This document shows positions 32,817-43,090 of a stretch of 64,000 nucleotides of DNA, in pieces (within the stretch, counting starts at the first letter, position 1; each line of letters starts with the position of its first letter). Both the position numbers and the translations under genes were made by a program. This stretch comes from Planctomycetota bacterium (GTDB taxonomy: Bacteria > Planctomycetota > Planctomycetia > Pirellulales > UBA1268). Below the pieces are notes generated by a model that did no database searches, had not been told where the DNA came from, and saw nothing but the letters and a program-made list of their open reading frames with translations. The DNA lies in contig JAGWVR010000004.1 of NCBI GenBank assembly GCA_018970785.1, forward strand, positions 22,039 to 86,038. Direction: 5' to 3'.

Positions 32817-32831
32817 CGCCCCGCGGGCGGG

Positions 32832-33740
32832 TCAGCCGCCGTACCACTCGCCGACGAACACCTCCTCCGCGGGCCCGGTCATCGCCACGCCCCCCCCTTC
32901 GGCCCAGTCCAGTGCCAATTCGCCGCCGGGGAGCTCGGCGACTACCGCGCGGCCTGTCCGGCCACCGAGGACCGCCGCCACGCAGACCGCCGCCGCACCG
33001 GTCCCGCAGGCCTGCGTGATCCCGCTGCCGCGCTCCCAGGTCCGCATCCGCACCCGGTCGCGCCCCAGCACGGTGACGAAGTGGACGTTGGTGCGTTGGG
33101 GAAACGCGGCGTGGCGCTCGACGCGCGGACCGATCGCCTCCAACGGCACGTGGGCCACGTCGCGGCAGAAGTAGATGGCATGGGGGTTGCCCATCGACAC
33201 CGCCGTCAACCGCGGGTCGAGGCCCGCCGCGGCCCACCAGGGCTCGGCAGGGCCGAGCGTCGCGGTCGGCTCGTCGACGATCGGCGTGCCATGGCGAGGT
33301 GCGCCGGTGACCGCGGCGGCATGGTCGACGGGCACCGCGTCGGGCACGAGGATCGGGACTCCCATGTCGACGCGGACGACCGATCGCCGCGGGCCCTGTG
33401 GGGTGACGACGACGGTGAGCACTCCGCGGCCGGTCTCGATCGTCACCGGCCCCGGCGGGGCGTGGCCGCGCGACACGACCAGATGGGCGACGCAGCGGAT
33501 CCCGTTGCCGCACATCTCCGCTTCGCTGCCGTCGGCGTTGAACATCCGCATCCGCGCCTGGGCGACGGAGGACGGCTGCACGAGGATCAAGCCGTCCCCG
33601 CCCACGCCACGGTGCCGGTCGGCGATCAGCGGTGCGATCGCCGCCGGGTCGGCCGGTGTCGGCTCGCGGAAGCAATCGACGTACACGTAGTCGTTGCCCG
33701 CTCCGTGCATCTTCACGAACCGCAGGGTGTCGGTCGGCAT
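32832..33740 (-). CDS. dapF: Diaminopimelate epimerase
   Basis: FVKMHGAGNDYVYVD, MRMFNADGSEAEMCGNGIRC, SMGNPHAIYF, ACGTGAAAV. Confidence 0.97.
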   Translation of the reverse strand: MPTDTLRFVKMHGAGNDYVYVDCFREPTPADPAAIAPLIADRHRGVGGDGLILVQPSSVAQARMRMFNADGSEAEMCGNGIRCVAHLVVSRGHAPPGPVTIETGRGVLTVVVTPQGPRRSVVRVDMGVPILVPDAVPVDHAAAVTGAPRHGTPIVDEPTATLGPAEPWWAAAGLDPRLTAVSMGNPHAIYFCRDVAHVPLEAIGPRVERHAAFPQRTNVHFVTVLGRDRVRMRTWERGSGITQACGTGAAAVCVAAVLGGRTGRAVVAELPGGELALDWAEGGGVAMTGPAEEVFVGEWYGG

Positions 33741-33774
33741 GGTCGGGGGTCTCCGCAGGGGCGACGGACGTGGC

Positions 33775-36700
33775 CTACCGTACCAGCGCCGGCCCGACGG
33801 CCGCGGTCCGCGTCGCCTGCTGGGACTGGAGTTGCTGCAGGGCCGCCGTCAGCGTCGGAAAGGCCTCGGTGCTGATCTCCGGCTGGGTGAGCGTGCCGTC
33901 GACGTGGACGAGCATGAACTGGCCGCTGGCGCCGCCGAGCACGCGCTTCATGGCCGGCAACTGCGCCTCGGCGTCCCCCATGATCGGCCGGAGGGTGAGG
34001 CTGACGCGCGAGTCGAAGTCGATCTCGCCGTTGCCGACGAGGCTGATGACGTCGCCGGCCAGTTCGATGGTGTCGAGGTAGACGTGCGGACCCTCGACGC
34101 GGAAGTCGACGACGCTCGAGCTGAAGGCCCGCCGGTCGGGGACCTTGACCTGCAGGACCTTGAGCAGCGCGACCATCACCGGCAGTTCGTAGATGTCGGC
34201 GTCGCGGAGCCGGACCTGACCGCGCCCCGCCAACGAATACTCGCCCGACCGCGACCCGGTGAGCTCGGCGACGGCATGGACGCGCCCGCGGTAGGGCGTC
34301 GCCGCCGGCCCGCCGCCGTCGGCGGTGAGCTGCTCGAGGTCGGCCTGGCCGAGGGCGAGGGCGACGGTGAAGCCGCCGCCGGCGCCCGGGGCGACCGTGC
34401 CGTCGAGCGCCAGCACGCCGCCGGCCATCGTCGCCACCAGCCGGCGCGGCGCGACGGTGACCTGCTGGACGGCGGCGGTGCCGAAGCGGACGCCGTCGGG
34501 ACCGGCGCTGAACGGGCCGTTGACGTCGGTGAGCTGGTGGCCGCGCCACCACGCGCTGTCGATCGCCACGTCGCCGGCGGTGTGCCAGGCACGGCCGTCG
34601 GCGGCTCCGGTGAGGCGGACGCCGCCGTGGACGTGCTCGAGCGGGACGCCGACGTCGAGCCCCCCCTGCTCCATGTCGAAGCGCATGTCCCAGGTGGCGG
34701 CGGCGGGACCGGGGCGGCCGTCGGCGGCGAGCGCCGTGGAATAGATGTCGAGCGTGCCGTCGATCGACAGCAGCCCGCGCGGCCGGACGGCCTGGACGCT
34801 GGCGCGGAGCCCCGCCGGCAGCGCCTGGAGGAGATCCTGGTCGGCGCGGAAACGGTCGGCGGAGAGCCGCTGGAACGCCACGTGCCAGCCACCGTCCGGG
34901 GTGAAGCGGCAGGTGCCCGCGGCGGCGACGGTCGTCCGGTCGTGGGCGGCGCGGACGTCGTCGAAACGCAGCCAGCCGTTTTCCCAGGTGAGCCTCCCCT
35001 GGAGACGTTCGAGGCGGTACGGGAACCAGCTCGGTTCGATCGACACCGTGTCGCCGGTCGGCCGGGCCTCGAGGGCGACGCTCGTCGAGCGCGCCTTGAC
35101 GCGGTGCCGCACCGTGGCGGTGAACTCGGCGTTGCCGCGGGGATCGAGGTCGTCCCAGACGTCGCGCACGCCCCGCGGCAGGGCGTCGCGCAGCTCGCGC
35201 TCGAGCACGACGCCGGTCCCGGCGAGCTGGAGCACGAGTTCACCGTCGCCGTCGGCCGCGGGGACGAGCTGGCCGGAGCAGCGGACGGTGCCGGTGTCGT
35301 TGCACCCGCTGACGTCGTGGATCGTCCACTGGCCGTCGTTCATCCGCACGTCACCGGTGACGCGCGACAACGGATAGGGGAACCCGGCGTAGCGCATGCT
35401 GCAGTCGACGAGGTGGATCGCCAGCCGGTTCGACTGGCCGGTGGGGAACGCCGGAGAGCGTTCGTGCTGGAACACGAAATCGAACGTCCCCTCGGCTGCG
35501 AGGGCCCGGACGATGCCGGCGCTGCGCGCCGGCAGGGCGGCGAGCAGGGCATCGTCGACCCGCATCGAATCGCCGCGGACCTCGAGCAATCCGACGGTGC
35601 CGGTCGGCTCGCTGCGAAACGCTCCCTGGACGTGGACCGGATGACCACCCGCCTGGCCGGTGAGATGGATCGACAGCGCCCCGCCGTCGAGGGTGACGGT
35701 GCCGACCGTGCGGTCGATCCGGTAAGGGAAGCGGTAGTGTGTCAGCGATGCGTCGCGGCAGCGGATCGTGACCTTGGGTTCCAACGCCCCGCCACGCCGG
35801 GCGAGGCGGGCGCGGAGGTCGATCTCGCCGCTGGGCATCAGCTTGCTCCACTGCGCCGCCCACGACTCGGGCAGGCAGCCCTCCCACTGGCGCCCGACGA
35901 CGAGCCGGTCAGCCTCGACGACGGCTTCGAAATCAGCCGTCGGCGACCACCCCTCGAGGCGGCCGCCCCCACGCACCAGCGTCGATCCGGAGTGGGCTGT
36001 GAGCTCGCGGACGGTGAGCCCGCTCCGGTCGGCGGTGAACGTCGCGACTGCCGCCGACAGCGGGAACGGAAAGGACGGGTGCTCGAACTGCCCCCCTTCG
36101 AGCCGCCCCGCGACGGCGACCGTCGCCAGTGAGGGCTTCGACAGCGCGCCGTCGACGCGCCACTCGAGCACGACGCGCCCGCGGACGGCGTTCGCCCAGT
36201 CGGCAACGGACCGCGCCGTCGGCGCCGGCAGCAGCGCCACCAGTCGCGGACCGACGTCGAGCCCGTCGAGCCGTCCATCGACATGGAAGGCGTCGGCGGC
36301 CGTGGCGACCACCCCGGTGAACGAACAGCGTTCGAAGCCGTCACCGGCGCAACTGCCGCGGAACCGGGCGGTGCCGTCGGCTCCCGGGGTCAGTTCGGCC
36401 GCGACCTGCCGCAGCGTGACCCGTGCCGCGGTGCCGACCCCGTCGACGACGACCGTGGCATCCTCGACGGTGACCGGCGGCAACGCGATGCCACCGGGCC
36501 GCGCCCCGAGCAGCCGGGCGACGCTCCATCGGCCGTCGCGCTGGACGGTATGCACCACTCCCCGACGGACGTGGGCGGCGGTGATCCGCGGAGTGCCCCC
36601 CGCGAGCTCGGCGAGGCTCGTGCCGCAGGCGAGTCGTAGTTCCTCGACCCACACCAACTGCCGCCACTGGTGCGGCAGCGATGGATCGGCGATCGTCACG

Positions 36701-36912
36701 CCGCGGACGACGATCCCCTGCCCCTCGACGACGGCAGCGTTGACCCGCACCTCGAGTCCCGGCCACGTGGCGGCGAGGCGTTCCTCGACGCGGCGCCGCA
36801 CCTCGGCATCGAGCCGCGCCGGCCCGAGCGCACCGGCGGCGACGACCGCGGCGACGGCCAGCGGCACCGACCAGCGCACCAGCGTCCAGAGGGTGTCGTT
36901 GACCGTGGTCAC
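33775..36912 (-). CDS. Large AsmA/DUF3971-like envelope protein
   Basis: Single N-terminal TM followed by about 1000 aa of repetitive beta-rich sequence. C-terminal ELTGSRSGEYSLAGRGQVRLRDADIYELPVMVALLKVL resembles the AsmA C-terminal region. Confidence 0.75.
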   Translation of the reverse strand: MTTVNDTLWTLVRWSVPLAVAAVVAAGALGPARLDAEVRRRVEERLAATWPGLEVRVNAAVVEGQGIVVRGVTIADPSLPHQWRQLVWVEELRLACGTSLAELAGGTPRITAAHVRRGVVHTVQRDGRWSVARLLGARPGGIALPPVTVEDATVVVDGVGTAARVTLRQVAAELTPGADGTARFRGSCAGDGFERCSFTGVVATAADAFHVDGRLDGLDVGPRLVALLPAPTARSVADWANAVRGRVVLEWRVDGALSKPSLATVAVAGRLEGGQFEHPSFPFPLSAAVATFTADRSGLTVRELTAHSGSTLVRGGGRLEGWSPTADFEAVVEADRLVVGRQWEGCLPESWAAQWSKLMPSGEIDLRARLARRGGALEPKVTIRCRDASLTHYRFPYRIDRTVGTVTLDGGALSIHLTGQAGGHPVHVQGAFRSEPTGTVGLLEVRGDSMRVDDALLAALPARSAGIVRALAAEGTFDFVFQHERSPAFPTGQSNRLAIHLVDCSMRYAGFPYPLSRVTGDVRMNDGQWTIHDVSGCNDTGTVRCSGQLVPAADGDGELVLQLAGTGVVLERELRDALPRGVRDVWDDLDPRGNAEFTATVRHRVKARSTSVALEARPTGDTVSIEPSWFPYRLERLQGRLTWENGWLRFDDVRAAHDRTTVAAAGTCRFTPDGGWHVAFQRLSADRFRADQDLLQALPAGLRASVQAVRPRGLLSIDGTLDIYSTALAADGRPGPAAATWDMRFDMEQGGLDVGVPLEHVHGGVRLTGAADGRAWHTAGDVAIDSAWWRGHQLTDVNGPFSAGPDGVRFGTAAVQQVTVAPRRLVATMAGGVLALDGTVAPGAGGGFTVALALGQADLEQLTADGGGPAATPYRGRVHAVAELTGSRSGEYSLAGRGQVRLRDADIYELPVMVALLKVLQVKVPDRRAFSSSVVDFRVEGPHVYLDTIELAGDVISLVGNGEIDFDSRVSLTLRPIMGDAEAQLPAMKRVLGGASGQFMLVHVDGTLTQPEISTEAFPTLTAALQQLQSQQATRTAAVGPALVR

Positions 36913-37059
36913 GGGGATGCCGGCGCGACGGGGCGGCGCGCGGGGCGGCGCGCTGCCGCCCGCGTCGGGGGGGCGGGAAGGTAGGGAGCGGTCGCGGACG
37001 GGGTCAAGCGGTGCATCCCCGCCCCCCCTGCTCGCCCCGTTTCCCGTGTTCCGCGCCCT

Positions 37060-37068
37060 TGCTATAGT
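37060..37068 (+). promoter_or_regulatory. Putative extended -10 promoter element (TGC-TATAGT)
   Basis: TGCTATAGT in the 286-bp gap between divergent genes. No convincing -35. Confidence 0.35.
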
Positions 37069-37198
37069 GCCCGCTCTCGTGGGGCGTTCGCGGCGGGGAA
37101 GCTGGACCGGTGTGGGGCATCGTGCACCCCACCGTCCGACTCCTGCGCGGGGCGTTCACGAGCCCCCTTCCTCTTCTGGCAGCTGGAGGCGCCCCGGC

Positions 37199-38902
37199 AT
37201 GGACACCGCATCCTCGAACTGGCACGGCGACTCCGGTGCCCCGTCGGGCGTCAACGCCCAGCGGCTGTTGTGGGCCGGGTTCATGGCGATCCTCGCCGCT
37301 GGCGTCGGGTTCTCGATCCGGGCCGGGATTCTCGGGCAGTGGGCGGAGCAGTACGGCTTCACGCAGACGGAGCTCGGGGCCATCACCGGCGGTGGCCTGA
37401 CGGGGTTCGGCATCATCATCCTGCTGTCGAGCCTGATCGCCGACCGGATCGGCTTCGGCCCGCTGATGTTCGCCGCCTTCGTGATGCACCTGATCAGTGC
37501 CGTGCTCACGCTGGCCACCGGTGCCGCCTTCGAGGCGGGAGGCAAGCCGCTGGCGTTCCAATGCCTGTTCTGGGGGATGTTCCTGTTCGCGATCGGCAAC
37601 GGCATCGCCGAAGCGGTGGTCAATCCGTTGGTGGCGACCCTGTTCCCGAAGAACAAGACGCACTACCTCAACATCCTCCACGCCGGGTGGCCGGGTGGCC
37701 TGATCCTCGGCGGCCTGGCGAGTTACTTCATGGCCGGTGGCGACGGCGCCAAGCCGGTGGCCTGGCAGGTGCAGATCTCGCTGTTTCTCATTCCGGTGGT
37801 GCTGTACGGCCTGATGATGATCGGCCAGAGGTTTCCGCGGAGCGAGGCGAGCACGTCGGGGGTGTCCTACCGCGACATGCTCGGCGAGTTGGGGTTGGTC
37901 GGTGCCGCGGTGATCTGTGCCTTGCTCGCGCTGTTCTTCAAGAGCGATCTCGGGCTGCCGCCGCTGGTTGCCGTCGGGATCGCCGCCGGCCTTCTCGCCC
38001 TGTTCGGGGTCTCGACCGGGTTCCGGTTCGGCCATCTCCTCCTCGCTGCCCTGCTCGTGATCCACGCGATGGTGGGATACGTCGAGCTCGGGACCGACTC
38101 CTGGATTTCGAAGATCACCGGGGCGATCATGGCCAGTCCCGCCAACGGGCTGCTGCTGTTCGTGTACACGTCGGCGTTGATGTTCGCGCTGCGGTTCTTC
38201 GCCGGTCCGATCGTCGAGCGGATCTCACCGCTCGGGCTGCTCGCCGTCTCCGCCCTGTTCGGCGCCGGAGGGCTGTGGCTCCTCGGCAACGCCGAGGGGG
38301 CGGTGATGTGCATCGTCGCCGCGACGATTTACGGGATCGGCAAGACGTTCCTGTGGCCGACCATGCTGGCTGTCGTCAGCGAGCAGTTTCCCAAGGGTGG
38401 GGCGATCACGATCGGTGCCGCCGGCGGCGTCGGCATGCTCTCCGCCGGTCTCCTCGGCGGTCCGGGGATCGGGTTTCTCCAGGATCAAAACGCCTCGCAG
38501 CATCTCCAGGGTGCCAACCAGGCCGTCTACGAGCGCTACAAGTCGCCGAAGGAGAACGAGTTTCTGTGGATGAAGACCGCGGGGCTCGACGGTGCGAAGG
38601 TGGGCGTGCTCGCCGACGGGGGGAAGGAGGCCGAGCGGGCGCTGGCACTGCTCGAGAAGGAGAACGCCAAACCGGAGGCGATCGCCGCCCAACGGACGCT
38701 CGTCGACTGGTGGACCGGTTCCGCCCGGGCGACTGCCGACGCCGACAAGCAGTTGGTCGAGGCGGCAGGGCTGTTCGGTGGACGCCGCGCGCTGATCCTC
38801 ACCGCTCTGGTTCCGGCGACGATGTTTCTCTGCTACTCGCTCCTCCTGGCGTGGTTCCGGGCCCGCGGTGGCTACCAGGCGCGAGGGATGCACGGGCATT
38901 GA
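37199..38902 (+). CDS. MFS transporter with large loop before the last TM helix
   Basis: About 12 hydrophobic helices and MFS-like topology. About 110-aa hydrophilic segment between GGPGIGFLQDQN and RRALILTALVPATMFLCYS. Confidence 0.86.
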   Translation: MDTASSNWHGDSGAPSGVNAQRLLWAGFMAILAAGVGFSIRAGILGQWAEQYGFTQTELGAITGGGLTGFGIIILLSSLIADRIGFGPLMFAAFVMHLISAVLTLATGAAFEAGGKPLAFQCLFWGMFLFAIGNGIAEAVVNPLVATLFPKNKTHYLNILHAGWPGGLILGGLASYFMAGGDGAKPVAWQVQISLFLIPVVLYGLMMIGQRFPRSEASTSGVSYRDMLGELGLVGAAVICALLALFFKSDLGLPPLVAVGIAAGLLALFGVSTGFRFGHLLLAALLVIHAMVGYVELGTDSWISKITGAIMASPANGLLLFVYTSALMFALRFFAGPIVERISPLGLLAVSALFGAGGLWLLGNAEGAVMCIVAATIYGIGKTFLWPTMLAVVSEQFPKGGAITIGAAGGVGMLSAGLLGGPGIGFLQDQNASQHLQGANQAVYERYKSPKENEFLWMKTAGLDGAKVGVLADGGKEAERALALLEKENAKPEAIAAQRTLVDWWTGSARATADADKQLVEAAGLFGGRRALILTALVPATMFLCYSLLLAWFRARGGYQARGMHGH

Positions 38903-38960
38903 GCGGGCCGGGGCGGGAGCAGGCCGCACCGTCCCCGTCCGCTCGGTGACCGCAGCCGCG

Positions 38961-40016
38961 TCATGACGGCGACCTCGGTGGCCGGATGACGACGGCTGCC
39001 GAACAGTCCCGATCGACCGTGGCGCTGACACCGGCAGGGAAGTCTCCGGCCCCGCGCGGCTCGCCCGACGCGGCCGTGATCACCAATCCCGCCAGGCGCC
39101 GGTAGTGCCCGTCGGTCATGTGCCGCCGCGGCCATCCCTCGCGGCGCCACAGCACGGCGAACATCTCGGCGACCAGATGGGGGTCGCACTCGGCCAGCGC
39201 GCTGGAGTCGATCACGATCGCACCGTCGGCGCGCTTCGTCGCATGACCGTCGAGCAGCCCGCGGGCGAGACCCTCGAGCGCCGCCGCGGCCGCCGCCGCC
39301 TGCCTCCCGAGGCGGACGAGGCTCGCCTGCACCGACGGATAGGGTCCGGCCGCGAGGCGCGGGAGGATCTCGTGGCGGAGGAAGTTGCGGGCGTAACGCC
39401 GGTCGGCGTTGGTCTCGTCCTCGCACCAGGTCACGCCCTGCCCGGCGAGGAACGCGCGCGGCGCCGTCGCCGGGACCTCGAGGAGCGGTCGGATCAGCTC
39501 GACGCCGTCGCCGAGCCGACGGCGCGCCGGCATCCCCGCCAACCCCACGAGCCCCGTCCCGCGCGCGATGCGGTGGAGGATCGTCTCCGCCTGGTCGGCC
39601 GCGGTATGGGCGACGGCGACGCTGCCCGCGCCGGCATCGCGCGCCACGTCGAGGAGGAACCGGTAGCGGAGGCGCCGGGCGAGCCCCTCGACCCCTTCGC
39701 CGCCATGCGCCGTCGCGCGGACCGCGATCGCCCCCGTCCGGCAGGGCAGCCCGAGCCGCCCGGACAGCGCGGCGACCATGGCAGCGTCGTGCTCGGCCGT
39801 CGGCCGCATGTCGTGGACCGCATGGGCGACGGTGAGCGGCGGCGTGGATCCGCGCCCCGCCGCCAGTTTCGCGATGCCGACGAGCAGGGCGACGCTGTCG
39901 GCCCCCCCCGAGACGGCCACGACCGCCGGCCCTGCCCAGAACCCCAGCGCGCCAAGCCCCGCCGCCAATGCGGTCAGGAACGATTCCTCCCCGGTGCTCG
40001 GCGATTCGGCAGCCAT
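38961..40016 (-). CDS. tilS: tRNA(Ile)-lysidine synthase
   Basis: PP-loop VAVSGGADSVALL, VAHTAADQAETILHRIARGTGLVGLAGM, RPLLEV, DETNADRRYARNFLRHEILPRL. Confidence 0.93.
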   Translation of the reverse strand: MAAESPSTGEESFLTALAAGLGALGFWAGPAVVAVSGGADSVALLVGIAKLAAGRGSTPPLTVAHAVHDMRPTAEHDAAMVAALSGRLGLPCRTGAIAVRATAHGGEGVEGLARRLRYRFLLDVARDAGAGSVAVAHTAADQAETILHRIARGTGLVGLAGMPARRRLGDGVELIRPLLEVPATAPRAFLAGQGVTWCEDETNADRRYARNFLRHEILPRLAAGPYPSVQASLVRLGRQAAAAAAALEGLARGLLDGHATKRADGAIVIDSSALAECDPHLVAEMFAVLWRREGWPRRHMTDGHYRRLAGLVITAASGEPRGAGDFPAGVSATVDRDCSAAVVIRPPRSPS

Positions 40017-40132
40017 CCCCCGATTGTGCCGCGGCGCCGCCGCGGCGGCGAACCCGACGCCAAGCGGCATTGAGCCCCCCGAGGTCGATCGGTACCCTCC
40101 CCACCCCACCCCGGCTCCCGGAGATCACTCGC

Positions 40133-40774
40133 ATGCATGCCCGCCCCATGCCCCAGGCACGCCTGCTGCTCGCGGCAGCGCTGCTCCCCGCACTCGCGGG
40201 CTGCTCGGCGCTCGGCACGCTGACCTACATCGTCATGCCCAAGGACGTGCCCGCGGAGTTCGCGGGGCTCAAGGGCAAGCACGTCGCCGTGGTCTGCAAG
40301 CCGATCGTCGAACTGCAGTTCAGCGACGCCGGCACGTCGCGCGAGCTGGCGACCACCGTCGGCAATCTCGTCGAGCGCAACGTCCGCCAGGCGCGGGTCA
40401 TCCCGCAGGACGAGGTGGCGCGCTGGGTCGACGAAAACACCTGGGTCGACTACCGGGCGATCGGCAAGTCGCTCGACGCCGATCTGGTCGTCGGGATCGA
40501 CCTCGAGGAGTTCCGCCTCCACGAGGGATCGACGTTGCTCCGCGGCCGGGCCACCGCCAACGTGCGCGTCTACGACATCGCCGCCGACAAGATGGTGTTC
40601 GAGAAGCGGTTCGACGACTTCAGCTTCCCGCGTGACGGGGCGATTCCCGTGACCGACCGGCCGGAGGCCCAGTTCCGCGGGATGTTCATCCACCTCCTCG
40701 GCCAGCGTATCTCCCGCTGCTTCCACGCGTACGACAGCCGCGAGCAGTTCGCCGACGACAACCTGTCGTTCTGA
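40133..40774 (+). CDS. Hypothetical lipoprotein
   Basis: Lipobox-like LLPALAGC after signal sequence. Domain resembles periplasmic DUF-type proteins (LKGKHVAVVCKP). Confidence 0.7.
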   Translation: MHARPMPQARLLLAAALLPALAGCSALGTLTYIVMPKDVPAEFAGLKGKHVAVVCKPIVELQFSDAGTSRELATTVGNLVERNVRQARVIPQDEVARWVDENTWVDYRAIGKSLDADLVVGIDLEEFRLHEGSTLLRGRATANVRVYDIAADKMVFEKRFDDFSFPRDGAIPVTDRPEAQFRGMFIHLLGQRISRCFHAYDSREQFADDNLSF

Positions 40775-40785
40775 GACGGGTCCGG

Positions 40786-42768
40786 TCAGAGGCGTTTCAG
40801 ATCCCGCTTCGGCTTCGGCGGAGCGAGCATCCGTTTCTTGTCGTCGCTGGGGGCCGTGGGCACGGGGTTGCCGTTGCCGTCCTGCATCTTCGGGTCGTTG
40901 ACGCCGGTGTGCGACTCCGTCCACCGGTATCCGAGCGGGACACGAAGCTCCTCGGCCGCCACCAGCGCCCAGGGCGTGCCGTCGTGCTCGGCGACGACGC
41001 GCTCGAGCAGTTCACGGGCCTGTTTGGCGAGCTTCTCGGTCTGCGAGCCGACGCTGACCTCGTCACTCGGCTCGAGCGTCCAGGTGTCGCTCCGCGCGTC
41101 CTTGAACTTCATCCCCAGCTTCGCCTGGGCGAGCATCTGGTTGTAGGCATCGGTGCGGACCTTGGCGGCGAGGACGCGGCCGAGCGCGAGATCGAAGGCC
41201 GCCTGCCAGCGCCGCTCGGTCACCGCGGGGCGATCGGGGAGGCCGGCCGACAGCTTGGAATGGAGGTCGTCGATCCGCGGCGCGGTGCGGGCGGCGGTCC
41301 GCTGGGCCTCCGTGAGGAGCTGGGCCAGCGTGCCTTCGTCCTGGCGCGGAAAGACCATCCGGGGCGAATCCATCGGGTCGATCTGGGAGGACCGGGCCGC
41401 CTCGACCAATGCCGACTTCGCCTTGTTCCTGCGGATGTCCTGCTCCTGCACGGCCGGGGCGCGGTAGTCGGGTTGGTAAGCGATCATTCCCTGCGGGTCG
41501 AAGAAATAGCGGAGCTGCGACTGCATCGGCTGAATCATCTGGTTGGTCACCCGGCCGCGCTGGTCGCTACTGCCATGGACGCGGAAATAGATCCCCCCGG
41601 TGTCCGCGCAGAGTTTGGAGAGGCGGAACGGGCCGAATCCCGAATCGATCGCCTCGTCGGCGAGACGGTCGGAGCGGATGTGGACGACCTCGGGAAACCC
41701 GGTCTCCGGTCCCTGCTCGATGACCGCCCACTGCTCCCCCTGGTCGTACTTCGGATCGAACTCGACGTACTTCATCCGCACCTCGCGGATCCCGAACGGC
41801 GCCGGGACGCCGACGACGTACACGGGGATCCCGAGCGTCAGGCAGAGTTTGGTGGCGGCGTCGGCGGTGTCGACGTCGTTGCCCACCTCGTCGGTGAACA
41901 CGACGATCATCACGTTGCGCTTCGGCGCCGAGGTCCGGAAGATCCGGGCGGCCTCGGCGGCGGCGCGGACCGCGTGGAACGTCATCTCGACGCCGGACTC
42001 GTCGACCGGCACGGCGTTGATCGCCTCGATCACCTCGGCGACCTCGGCGGTCGGCTTCGGAGTGAGCAGCTGCACGTCCTTGCCGAACGCGACGACGAGG
42101 TTCGACAGCGACGGTCGGTTGCGGAGGCTGCGGTTGGCGCCCAGTTCGTCGAACACGCGCGTCAGCCGCCCGGCGATCTCCTGGCGCTGGGCCGACAGGC
42201 TGACCGAGCGGTCGAAGACCCAGCAGACCACGGTTGGACGCTGGTCGAGCGACGCGGCGATCTCCGCCGTGAGACGGTCGACGGCGCCGGCGGCACCCGT
42301 CGAGGCGAACCCCGTCGCACCGCGGACCACAATCCTCTCGTCGAACGCCTGGGCGGTGGGCAGGGTGTCGAGCGGCTCGAGGTGGACCGTGCCGGCGACG
42401 TCGGTCTCGGTCACGGGGGTCACCGACACGTCGGCGACGACCGGCGCCAGGGCCTGGGCGACCCCCGCGGATTGATCGAGGCCGGCGCCGGCCTCGACGA
42501 GGGGTTCGTCGGCGACCACCATTTCCTGGGGATCGAGCGGCAGCTCATCCTCGACGACGGCGGCGGACTCGATGACCGTGACGGATGGAGCGGGGGCCCC
42601 GGGGTCGACGACGACCAGCCCCAGCGCCAACAACACGATGACGTGCACCAGCAGGCTGGTGAGCAGCGCCGGCAGGTCGCCCGAGCGGATCGCCCACGGC
42701 GAGGCCGCCCCGCCGTCCGCGGCAGCGGATCCGGCAGCCATCGTCAGCCGGCTGGTTTGGGTGGCCAC
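40786..42768 (-). CDS. Membrane-anchored VWA-domain protein (GTG start)
   Basis: N-terminal TM (LLTSLLVHVIVLLALGLVVV) and a vWA-like core (TVVCWVFDRSVSLSAQRQEI ... NVMIVVFTDEVGND). Confidence 0.78.
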   Translation of the reverse strand: MATQTSRLTMAAGSAAADGGAASPWAIRSGDLPALLTSLLVHVIVLLALGLVVVDPGAPAPSVTVIESAAVVEDELPLDPQEMVVADEPLVEAGAGLDQSAGVAQALAPVVADVSVTPVTETDVAGTVHLEPLDTLPTAQAFDERIVVRGATGFASTGAAGAVDRLTAEIAASLDQRPTVVCWVFDRSVSLSAQRQEIAGRLTRVFDELGANRSLRNRPSLSNLVVAFGKDVQLLTPKPTAEVAEVIEAINAVPVDESGVEMTFHAVRAAAEAARIFRTSAPKRNVMIVVFTDEVGNDVDTADAATKLCLTLGIPVYVVGVPAPFGIREVRMKYVEFDPKYDQGEQWAVIEQGPETGFPEVVHIRSDRLADEAIDSGFGPFRLSKLCADTGGIYFRVHGSSDQRGRVTNQMIQPMQSQLRYFFDPQGMIAYQPDYRAPAVQEQDIRRNKAKSALVEAARSSQIDPMDSPRMVFPRQDEGTLAQLLTEAQRTAARTAPRIDDLHSKLSAGLPDRPAVTERRWQAAFDLALGRVLAAKVRTDAYNQMLAQAKLGMKFKDARSDTWTLEPSDEVSVGSQTEKLAKQARELLERVVAEHDGTPWALVAAEELRVPLGYRWTESHTGVNDPKMQDGNGNPVPTAPSDDKKRMLAPPKPKRDLKRL

Positions 42769-43090
42769 TGGTCGTCCCCTTGCGTCCCCTCGATTCTAAT
42801 GGAAATCGCCTATTGAAACCGCCTTTCCTCAGTTTTCCCTGCCGGCCGGCCCGGCACCGCGGACGAGTGGCCCCGCCCCTGCCGTCGCGACCCTTGACGC
42901 TGGCGACGCTTGCGGGACATTGAAAAAAGGGTGGCGATCGATCTCCTGGCTGGAGGGCGGCGTCACTCGCCACCCTCGTCCCGGCGGAGGGCTTCCGTTC
43001 CTCGGCCGCGCTCCGGGGCGACCGCCGGGCTCCGCCTTCGTCGCTCCACAGCTCCCGGCCGCGATTCTCTCCCCCGTTCACGAGTGCTCC

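Noticed and set aside
33694-36132. 812-aa + strand ORF antisense to the AsmA-like gene
   Set aside because: Shadow ORF; the minus strand has a TM anchor and AsmA-like composition in one continuous frame.
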